A DNA stretch of 5,325 nucleotides from SZAS-18 sp031370675 (GTDB lineage: Bacteria > Verrucomicrobiota > Verrucomicrobiia > Chthoniobacterales > SZAS-18). The notes below the pieces were generated by a model, which was not told the origin of the DNA, made no database searches, and saw only the letters and a program-made list of their open reading frames with translations. The stretch spans positions 1 to 5,325 of the forward strand of contig JANMQT010000104.1 in NCBI GenBank assembly GCA_031370675.1. Direction: 5' to 3'. The translations under genes and the position numbers were made by a program. Of this stretch, positions 1 through 5,325 are shown piece by piece. Position 1 is the stretch's first letter, and each line of letters opens with the position of its first letter.

Positions 1-1124
1 CCCTTGAGCACGAGGTAATCGGCGAGGTCGGTCGCCAGCAGGAGGGGATCCGCCGCGGCCGACGCCATGCTCGCGGCATCCACCCGCGCATCACCCAGCA
101 TCGCCGCGTTGACCGCCAGTGCCGCCTTGATCGTGTCCACCGAGTCGAACACCGCCTCCTTGTCCTCCTGCAGGTCCCGATTGTAGGTCATCGGCAGCCC
201 CTTCAAGGTCGTGAGCACCGCGACCAAATTTCCGAACAAGCGCCCGGTCTTGCCGCGCGTGAGCTCGGCCACATCGGAATTCTTCTTCTGCGGCATCAGG
301 CTCGAGCCGGTCGTAAACGCGTCGCTCAATTGCAAAAAATGGAATTCGCTCGTGGACCACAGCACGATGTCCTCGCTCAACCGCGAGAGGTGCACGCCGA
401 TGAGCGCGGCCGCGGCCAGAAATTCGCAGACGAAATCGCGGTCGCTCACCGCGTCCATGCTGTTTTCGCTCAGGCGGGAAAAGCCCAGCAGCCGCGCCAC
501 CAGCGCGCGATCCAGCACGATGGTCGATCCAGCGATCGCGCCGGAGCCGAGCGGCAGCACGTCCATCCGCCGCGCACTGTCGGCCAGCCGCTCGCGGTCG
601 CGCTCGAGCATCTCGACGTACGCGAGCAAATGATGCCCAAAGAGGACGGGCTGCGCGCGCTGCAAATGTGTGTAGCCGGGCATCACCACGTCGGGATGCC
701 GCTTCGCCAGTTCGACCAACGCGCTCTGCAACCGGCGCAGGAGCTGGCGAATCACCGCGGTTTCGTCGCGCAGGTAAAGCCGCAGGTCCAGCGCGATCTG
801 GTCGTTTCGACTGCGCGCGGTGTGCAGCTTCGCGCCGGCGGCACCGATGCGGCGCGTCAGCTCCGCCTCGATGTTCATGTGCACGTCCTCGAGCTCGGCA
901 CGAAACGCGAATTTGCCCGCGCCGATCTCCTGCTCGATCACCCGCAACCCCTCGCCAATCTGCCGTTCCTCGTCGGCAGTGATCAGCTTCGCACTCCGCA
1001 GCGCCGCGGCGTGCGCAATCGATCCGGCGATGTCGTGCCGGTAGAGCCGCCAGTCGAAACTGACGGATTCCGTATACGACCGGACGAGTTCGTCGGTCGG
1101 CTGCTCAAAGCGTCCGGTCCACAT
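1..1124 (-). CDS. argH: Argininosuccinate lyase (ArgH), 3' end cut off by window edge
   Basis: Cytosolic enzyme of the last step of arginine biosynthesis, splitting argininosuccinate into arginine and fumarate; fumarase/aspartase superfamily, homotetrameric in known members. The 374 complete codons visible carry the family landmarks in order: an N-terminal MWTGRF with FDWRLYRHDIAGSIAHA (residues 23-39), DVHMNIE (80-86), HTARSRNDQ (101-109), the TH pair of the catalytic His region (152-153), SDRDFV (227-232), the fumarate-lyase signature GSSLMPQKKN (273-282) with the mobile-loop serine, and YNRDLQEDKE (314-323). The family is usually about 460 residues, so roughly 80-90 C-terminal residues lie outside the window; the visible end, DLADYLVLKG, is a normal internal family segment. 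The start is fixed: an in-frame TGA lies two codons upstream and is the stop codon of the preceding Fur gene. No good Shine-Dalgarno sequence is seen, so coupling to fur translation is likely. No frameshift or missing motif in the visible part. Confidence 0.97.
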   Translation of the reverse strand, partial: MWTGRFEQPTDELVRSYTESVSFDWRLYRHDIAGSIAHAAALRSAKLITADEERQIGEGLRVIEQEIGAGKFAFRAELEDVHMNIEAELTRRIGAAGAKLHTARSRNDQIALDLRLYLRDETAVIRQLLRRLQSALVELAKRHPDVVMPGYTHLQRAQPVLFGHHLLAYVEMLERDRERLADSARRMDVLPLGSGAIAGSTIVLDRALVARLLGFSRLSENSMDAVSDRDFVCEFLAAAALIGVHLSRLSEDIVLWSTSEFHFLQLSDAFTTGSSLMPQKKNSDVAELTRGKTGRLFGNLVAVLTTLKGLPMTYNRDLQEDKEAVFDSVDTIKAALAVNAAMLGDARVDAASMASAAADPLLLATDLADYLVLK

Positions 1125-1127
1125 GCC

Positions 1128-1610
1128 TCAGCGCACCCCCAGGGCCAGGTCGTGACGCTGGTCACACTTGCCTTCCTTGCGCATTTGCTCGCACTTCGCC
1201 TCGATGCGCAGGGTCTTGCTGGTGGGCGCGAAACCGAGGCGGTGACTGATGCAGTTCTCCAGGATGTCGATGTGCGCGTCCTCGAACTCCACGATTTTGT
1301 TGCAGTCGAGACAGATGAGATGCGCGTGCGTGGGCCGCTCGTTGAAATTCGGATCGTAGAACTTGTAGTCCTTCCCGAAGTCCATCTCGCGCAGGGTGCC
1401 CGTCTCGACCAGCAGCGGCAGCGTGCGGTACACCGTGGCGCGCGAGACCGACGGCTCCTCCTTGCGGGCCATCTCCAGCAGACCCTCGGCCGTGAAATGT
1501 TCCTTCGTCGAAAACGCCGCGCGGATGATCGCGTCGCGCTGCACCGTCCGACGCAGACCCTTCTGCTCGATGTAGTCGTAGATGGCTTTGCGGATCGGCT
1601 CGGTGATCAC
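1128..1610 (-). CDS. Fur-family metal-dependent transcriptional regulator
   Basis: Predicted dimeric, cytosolic DNA-binding repressor of about 160 residues, normal for Fur/PerR/Zur proteins. The N-terminal winged helix spans roughly residues 5-85 and includes the recognition-helix segment SRATVYRTLPLLVETG (56-71). The dimerisation/metal domain follows with HAHLICLDC (95-103) and KIVEF (105-109). Cys100/Cys103 plus Cys140/Cys149 would form a structural zinc site. Compared by eye with E. coli Fur, His38, His95 and His97 match known metal ligands, but the ligands Asp89, Glu108 and His125 align with Ala96, Asp115 and Lys132, so one regulatory site looks absent. Metal specificity (iron, zinc, manganese or peroxide sensing) cannot be named. 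The GTG start at 1610 gives the normal N-terminus; the frame stays open upstream to 1982, but that part overlaps luxC and is Gly/Arg-rich low-complexity sequence. No Shine-Dalgarno precedes GTG. It is 41 bases after luxC and 3 bases before argH. Confidence 0.93.
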   Translation of the reverse strand: MITEPIRKAIYDYIEQKGLRRTVQRDAIIRAAFSTKEHFTAEGLLEMARKEEPSVSRATVYRTLPLLVETGTLREMDFGKDYKFYDPNFNERPTHAHLICLDCNKIVEFEDAHIDILENCISHRLGFAPTSKTLRIEAKCEQMRKEGKCDQRHDLALGVR

Positions 1611-1616
1611 AAGGGA

Positions 1617-1645
1617 AGTATAAGAACGCCCGCCCCGACAGGCAA
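1617..1645 (-). promoter_or_regulatory. Candidate sigma70-type promoter for fur-argH, possibly giving a leaderless mRNA
   Basis: Within the 41-base gap between luxC and fur, read on the minus strand, there is TTGCCT (1645-1640; 4 of 6 matches to TTGACA), a spacer of exactly 17 bases, then TATACT (1622-1617; 5 of 6 matches to TATAAT). The seventh base after the -10 box is the G of the fur GTG codon at 1610, so the expected transcription start falls on or next to the start codon, which agrees with the lack of a ribosome binding site. The -10 is the only AT-rich spot in the gap. No convincing Fur-box palindrome was seen over it. This is a motif match only; short boxes of this kind also occur by chance. 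Confidence 0.42.
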
Positions 1646-1651
1646 GGCCGG

Positions 1652-2734
1652 CTACGTCTCCAAATCCACCCACCGGACCAGCGACGACAGCACCGGGGCA
1701 CCGTCCTGGTGCCAGGTCAGCGGTGGTCGCTGCATTTCCCCGAGCGGGCAAATGCGCGCCGCACCTGGGACGTGTTCCGCGACCCAACGCGCGGCCTCCA
1801 CACCCCGGGGCCAATAGCCAACCGCGCCCAGCTGCGGGAGGACGTCCGCGAGCGCGGATTCGACGTCGACCGGCAACGGCTTCACGAAGACCACGCGATC
1901 CAGCGGCGAGTGCGTGAAGGCCGGATTCGCCGCGTCGTGAATCACCGTCCAATCCGTGGATCGACCATCGTCGCTCTGCCACAACGCGTACCGATCGTCG
2001 TTTGCCGCGCGAAACCGGTAGTCCTCGCGAACTGCGCGGATCGGCGCGGACCCGGCTACGGCCAGCGGGCGGCGCGGATGCCCGGAATGAAACGCCGCCA
2101 GGGCCGCCGCCAGTGCCGCCGCATAGGCGTGTGATTCGCCGCGAACGTAGAATCCATGCGGCGAGAGGCAGCCCCGTTGATCAAAAAGCGAGGCGTCGCG
2201 CGCCGCCGCGGACACGGAGCCCGGCAGGTCGCCGAGCACGATGCCGAGGCTCACCCGGTGGCCGTGACCGCAAAAAATCTGATCCGGGCGCGCGAGCCGA
2301 TGGAAATGCGCAATCGTGTCGTCGCCGCCGAACACCACGATGGCGTCCGCGGAAGTCACCCAGTCCGGCGGCAGCACCTCGGCGCACTCGACTCGTGCCG
2401 CGAGTTCCGGCGGGAGCGTCGCGCAAAACGCGGCCACTTCCGGCAAACCACCCGTCGGCAGCTTGCACCGATTTTGCGAGCCCAGCAGCAAGCCGCGCAA
2501 GAGGGTCTGCAAGCCGGCGTGCGGCGTGTTCGCGCTCACCACGTGCAGGATTTCACGCGGCGCCATCGCGCGGGAGAGGTGATTCCCGCGCGCTTGAAAA
2601 TCATCGAGAATGGCGGCGTGGCCAAGCTCCACGCGCACCAGCTCAAGCAACTCGTCCGCGGCAACGTCTCCCAGCCATTCCGCCAGTGGACGCATCGCAG
2701 CGGCGAGGGCGGCGGCGCGTTCGGCGGTGGTCAT
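1652..2734 (-). CDS. LuxC-type acyl-CoA / acyl-enzyme reductase (short, non-luminous form)
   Basis: Member of the LuxC acyl-CoA reductase family, related to aldehyde dehydrogenases; members reduce an activated acyl group to the aldehyde with NAD(P)H through an acyl-cysteine intermediate. Visible in the 360 residues: HVVSANTPHAGLQTLL (64-79) followed by a G-rich turn and KLP (91-93), the equivalent of the conserved nucleotide-side segment; VVFGGDDTI (133-141); FDQRGCLSP (184-192) with the predicted nucleophile Cys189 (bases 2170-2168); SDDGRSTDWTV (254-264); and a C-terminal WHQDG (341-345). Luminous-bacterium LuxC is about 480 residues; this one matches the shorter form found in non-luminous bacteria. 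An Ala-rich run at 204-214 is a compositional oddity only. The ATG overlaps the luxE-type stop by 4 bases (ATGA at 2734-2731) with no Shine-Dalgarno, implying coupled translation and a shared pathway with LuxE. Family assignment is firm; substrate and physiological role are not known. Confidence 0.93.
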   Translation of the reverse strand: MTTAERAAALAAAMRPLAEWLGDVAADELLELVRVELGHAAILDDFQARGNHLSRAMAPREILHVVSANTPHAGLQTLLRGLLLGSQNRCKLPTGGLPEVAAFCATLPPELAARVECAEVLPPDWVTSADAIVVFGGDDTIAHFHRLARPDQIFCGHGHRVSLGIVLGDLPGSVSAAARDASLFDQRGCLSPHGFYVRGESHAYAAALAAALAAFHSGHPRRPLAVAGSAPIRAVREDYRFRAANDDRYALWQSDDGRSTDWTVIHDAANPAFTHSPLDRVVFVKPLPVDVESALADVLPQLGAVGYWPRGVEAARWVAEHVPGAARICPLGEMQRPPLTWHQDGAPVLSSLVRWVDLET

Positions 2735-3801
2735 GACTGCACGGATAGCATTTCGTCCGCTGCGCGCGAGCAGCCGCGTGGCAGCGCCGCCGGATCGCGG
2801 CCCAGCAACCCGAACGCACCGCCCTCCCGGCGCATCGCCAGATCCTGCGTTTGGATGCCGATCACGGAGCCCACATTGGCGAGGTCAATCAACTTGAGCA
2901 CGCCGGTCCCGCCCACCGGAACTTCCACGCCCGACTCGGGATCGATCACGAGCGACCGCAGCCAGGGCGGGGGTTGATGCGGCGCGGACAATCCCCGCGT
3001 GTAGCACTGCGAACTCAATTCCGTCATGCCGTATTCGTTCCAGATCGATTCCGCCGACAAGCCGATCCGGGCGGTGAATTCCGCGTACAAATCCGCCTTT
3101 TCGAGCGCGCGCCCGCTGCCTTTGTACCCCCCCGTTTCGAAGGCAATGCTTCCCGCCGGGAGCGCGAGACGCTGCGCGCCGAGCCGCTCAAACAGATGCA
3201 GAAACGATAGCGCCGTGCCGAAGAGGATCAGAGGATCACGCGCCTCACCTGCGGCCGCGATCAGGGCTTCGTGATCGATCCGCATCACGCCATCCGCGTG
3301 CCGCGCGAACCGGATCTGCGCCGTCGCGAAGTTCCCGAGCGCGCCCACCATGTGGCTGAGCGAGGAATGCGGCGCGTCCTCCGGCGGCGGAATCAGGAGC
3401 CACTGCGGCCGGTTCAGGGGCAGACCGGCGTGCCGCCAGCCGGCCCGCACCGATTGCTCGTACAGCGCGAGCGAACGGAAATGATGGCGGCCCGCACCTT
3501 CCCCCGTCGTCCCGCTCGTATGAAAAGTCGCCACGGTCTCGGCGCCTGGAAACGTCCTCAGTTCCGCGTGCTTGAAGGCCTGCTGCGGCACGCCCGGGAT
3601 TGCGCGCCAATCTCCCAAGGAATCCGGCGCGCCGAGCGCGCGGCAATAGCGCGCATACGGCTCATTGTGACCGATCTGAAAAGCGTGGATGGCCAGCGCG
3701 AGCGGCTCAAACTCGCGCTCGTCAAAGTCACGCCCGACCGAGGCGGAGATAAAATTCCGCACCCGCAGTTCGAGCGCCGTCTGTTCATCGCCTGCGTTCA
3801 T
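2731..3801 (-). CDS. LuxE-type acyl-protein synthetase (ATP-dependent acid activation)
   Basis: LuxE-family adenylating enzyme: in the studied members it activates a fatty acid as acyl-AMP and moves the acyl group to its own C-terminal cysteine, from which LuxC reduces it. The 356 residues (V. harveyi-type LuxE is about 370-380) contain the ATP-binding loop HTSGTTG (94-100), ETGGYKG (222-228), the adenylate-forming motif NEYGMTELSSQ (255-265), GIQTQDL (315-321), and the C-terminal GRDPAALPRGCS (334-345) with Cys344 (bases 2772-2770) as the predicted acyl-carrying residue. No membrane segment or signal peptide, so cytosolic. The ATG at 3801 overlaps the stop of the upstream LPS gene by 4 bases, and its stop overlaps the luxC-type ATG by 4 bases. 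No clear Shine-Dalgarno is present. No LuxD partner is seen, so the acid may come from the free pool or another carrier. The substrate, fatty or aromatic acid, cannot be told from sequence. Confidence 0.92.
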   Translation of the reverse strand: MNAGDEQTALELRVRNFISASVGRDFDEREFEPLALAIHAFQIGHNEPYARYCRALGAPDSLGDWRAIPGVPQQAFKHAELRTFPGAETVATFHTSGTTGEGAGRHHFRSLALYEQSVRAGWRHAGLPLNRPQWLLIPPPEDAPHSSLSHMVGALGNFATAQIRFARHADGVMRIDHEALIAAAGEARDPLILFGTALSFLHLFERLGAQRLALPAGSIAFETGGYKGSGRALEKADLYAEFTARIGLSAESIWNEYGMTELSSQCYTRGLSAPHQPPPWLRSLVIDPESGVEVPVGGTGVLKLIDLANVGSVIGIQTQDLAMRREGGAFGLLGRDPAALPRGCSRAADEMLSVQS

Positions 3802-5325
3802 GGGGCCGGGAGCAACTCAAGCGCCGACTGCGCCACCTCCTCGGCACTCACCGCTTTGAGGCAGCGAAGGTCGATCGGACATTCGCGCAGGAAGCACGGG
3901 CTGCACTCCACCTGATGCCTCACCACCCGCGCGCGGCTCGAAAGCGGACCCGTCGCCACGGGATCGGTGGAACCGAAGACGGCCACCAGCGGCACGTCGA
4001 GCCAGGCGGCGAGGTGCATCGTGCCGGTGTCATTCGTGAGCAGCAAATCGCATTCTCTTAGCTCCTGGATCAGCTCGGCAAGCGACGTTTTCCCGATTCG
4101 ATTTTCGCAATGCTCCGCGCCGATCCCAGCTTCGATCGCGCGGCCGATCTCCACGTCGTTGGTGACGCCAAAAAGCACAAAACGGCACGGACGCGCTTGG
4201 GCGATTTTCTTTGCCGCCTCGGCGAATCGCTCGGGAAACCAACGCTTCGTCGGCCCGTACTCGGCGCCCGGCACGAGCCCAATGCGCAGAAATCCGGCGT
4301 GGCGCGGACGCGCTGCGGAGAGTGAAGCCGGGGGATCTTTTGCACCCACCGAACGGGCCAGATGCAAATACCGCTCCGAGTGGTGCGGCCGACTCGGACC
4401 GGGTTCGACCACGGGTTCGGGCACGATTTGATTGAGCAGGGCACTCCGGCTGTGACCGGCGAACCCCACCCGACGCGGCACGCGCGCCAGCCAAGTCTCG
4501 AGCGCCGAACGCAGCGAATTGGGCAGCAGGATCGCGGCGTCGAACGGGCCCGCCGCGCGGAGCTGCGCCGCCACCGCAAAGATGCCCGCGCGTTCCGGAG
4601 CGATTTCGATCACTGCCTTCACTTCCGAAACCGACTTCCAGAGTTCCGCGATCTTTGCCGGCGTCAGCACGAAGATTTGAGCATCGGGCCGGCCTGCGGC
4701 CAGCGCACGCACGGTGGGAATCGCCATCACTGCGTCGCCCAGCCAATTCGGGGAGCGGACGACAATCTTGAAGGGCTGGAGTTCGGTCGCCAACATTCCA
4801 TGGGGTAGCGTGACTCCCCGTTTATACCCCGCGAGCAAGAATTTGGGCTGCGGGGTTTTCCACCGGTTGTGCATCCAGAACCAATCCGCGGGTGACTTTC
4901 GAATCATGGACTCGACCGCCATGTTCAGGCGGGCAGTGATTGATTCGAGACTCTCGTGGGGGCCGGATTCGATGGGTTCCCCCACTTCCAAACGCCAGCG
5001 TCCCATGCCGATGGTAGACACCGCACACGGCACGATTGCCGCGCGGGTGCGACCAGCAAACAACGCCGCGAGCGTCGAGGTGGACGCGAGCCTTCCAAAA
5101 AATGGCGTCCACGCTCCGCTGTCGCCGGCGTGTTGATCGACCAGCACACCGATCAAGCCGCCCGCGCGCAGGAAAGTGACCGGGGCGTTGAAGCCGTCGC
5201 GACGATTGAATAGGACCAGTCCGAAACTTGAACGCAGGGCGCGGGCGTAGGCGTCAATGAAGGGATTCCCGATGGGTTGATAAATGGTGGCGTTGCGCCC
5301 CGGGGGAAAGAAACCCACCCCCATC
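3798..5325 (-). CDS. waaF: Fused lipid A acyltransferase-type domain + LPS heptosyltransferase II (WaaF), 5' end cut off
   Basis: 508 codons run unbroken from the window edge. Numbering from the first Met seen (base 5324, which is internal, not the start): residues 1-157 are the C-terminal two thirds of an LpxL/HtrB-type acyltransferase, with IYQPIGNPFIDAYARALR (14-31), GVLVDQHAG (59-67), PFFGR (74-78) and the closing DWFWMHNRWK (147-156). Its membrane anchor and HX4D catalytic motif must lie beyond the edge. After a linker of about 28 residues comes a glycosyltransferase family 9 domain: RSPNWLGDAVMA (190-201), PRRVGFAGH (283-291), GAEYGPTKRWFPE (353-365), NDTGTMHLAA (431-440), FGSTDP (450-455) and a four-Cys tail CSPC...CPIDLRC (474-488), typical of WaaF, which adds the second heptose to the LPS inner core on the cytosolic membrane face. 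No stop separates the domains. An internal ATG at 4796 could start WaaF alone, but a GGGGAG sits too far upstream (17 bases). The stop overlaps the luxE-type start (ATGA). Confidence 0.93.
   Translation of the reverse strand, partial: MGVGFFPPGRNATIYQPIGNPFIDAYARALRSSFGLVLFNRRDGFNAPVTFLRAGGLIGVLVDQHAGDSGAWTPFFGRLASTSTLAALFAGRTRAAIVPCAVSTIGMGRWRLEVGEPIESGPHESLESITARLNMAVESMIRKSPADWFWMHNRWKTPQPKFLLAGYKRGVTLPHGMLATELQPFKIVVRSPNWLGDAVMAIPTVRALAAGRPDAQIFVLTPAKIAELWKSVSEVKAVIEIAPERAGIFAVAAQLRAAGPFDAAILLPNSLRSALETWLARVPRRVGFAGHSRSALLNQIVPEPVVEPGPSRPHHSERYLHLARSVGAKDPPASLSAARPRHAGFLRIGLVPGAEYGPTKRWFPERFAEAAKKIAQARPCRFVLFGVTNDVEIGRAIEAGIGAEHCENRIGKTSLAELIQELRECDLLLTNDTGTMHLAAWLDVPLVAVFGSTDPVATGPLSSRARVVRHQVECSPCFLRECPIDLRCLKAVSAEEVAQSALELLPAP

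Noticed and set aside
330..1817. Plus-strand open frame of 495 codons
   Set aside because: It lies antisense to argH and fur, both of which have complete family motifs; its translation is Arg/His/Gln-rich without a recognisable domain. Long antisense frames are expected in G+C-rich coding DNA.
1611..1982. N-terminal extension of the Fur protein to 284 residues from an ATG at 1982
   Set aside because: The extra 124 residues overlap the luxC 3' end in another frame and are Gly/Arg/Ala-rich with no domain; Fur homology begins right at the GTG at 1610.
2084..2125. Short GCC-rich tandem-looking repeat
   Set aside because: It encodes the Ala-rich run at residues 204-214 of the LuxC-type protein and is explained by codon composition.
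2156..2977. Plus-strand open frame of 273 codons
   Set aside because: Antisense to the luxC/luxE-type genes, Arg-rich, no family signature and no plausible start context; a composition shadow.
1652..3801. Bioluminescence (lux) operon
   Set aside because: Only LuxC- and LuxE-family genes are present; no LuxA, LuxB or LuxD in the window, and flanking genes are LPS, Fur and arginine genes.
3798..4796. Separate WaaF gene starting at the internal ATG at 4796
   Set aside because: There is no stop between the domains, and the only purine-rich stretch, GGGGAG, is about 17 bases from the ATG. Kept only as an alternative in the fusion entry.
4821..4826. TATAAA on the minus strand as an internal -10 box ahead of the WaaF domain
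   Set aside because: No acceptable -35 at 16-18 bases (CCCAAA-like sequence there; TTGCTC is only 6 bases away), and the bases are part of the coding linker.

Overview
The window is one G+C-rich, tightly packed minus-strand block of five genes with no gene-free stretch longer than about 40 bases. Read in the direction of transcription (right to left) the order is: (i) a 5'-truncated fusion of a lipid A acyltransferase-type domain with an ADP-heptose:LPS heptosyltransferase II (WaaF-type) domain; (ii) a LuxE-type acyl-protein synthetase; (iii) a LuxC-type acyl-CoA/acyl-enzyme reductase; (iv) a Fur-family metalloregulator; (v) argH, argininosuccinate lyase, whose 3' end lies beyond the left edge. 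No tRNA, rRNA, CRISPR array, insertion sequence or long repeat was seen.

The first three genes are joined by two successive 4-base ATGA overlaps, so they look like one translationally coupled unit. After luxC there is a 41-base gap holding a plausible sigma70-type promoter placed so that transcription would begin at, or within a base or two of, the GTG start of the Fur gene. The Fur stop codon and the argH start are three bases apart and in the same frame, so fur and argH form a second coupled pair. Whether the block is one operon or two overlapping transcription units cannot be settled from sequence alone.

Functionally, the right-hand gene points to a Gram-negative envelope with lipid A and a heptose-containing LPS inner core. 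The LuxE/LuxC pair has the residues expected for activating a carboxylic acid with ATP, holding it on a cysteine and reducing it to an aldehyde. No luciferase (LuxAB) or LuxD thioesterase is present, so this is not a bioluminescence operon in the usual sense. The aldehyde's use is unknown; the coupling to an LPS gene suggests, but does not prove, an envelope or lipid role. The Fur protein keeps the cysteine pairs of a structural zinc site but appears to lack several ligands of one regulatory metal site.

Organism: high G+C, LPS genes, few Shine-Dalgarno sequences and short non-luminous LuxC/LuxE homologues would fit a member of the Verrucomicrobiota (Opitutales-like), but this is an impression from gene content and not a demonstrated assignment.
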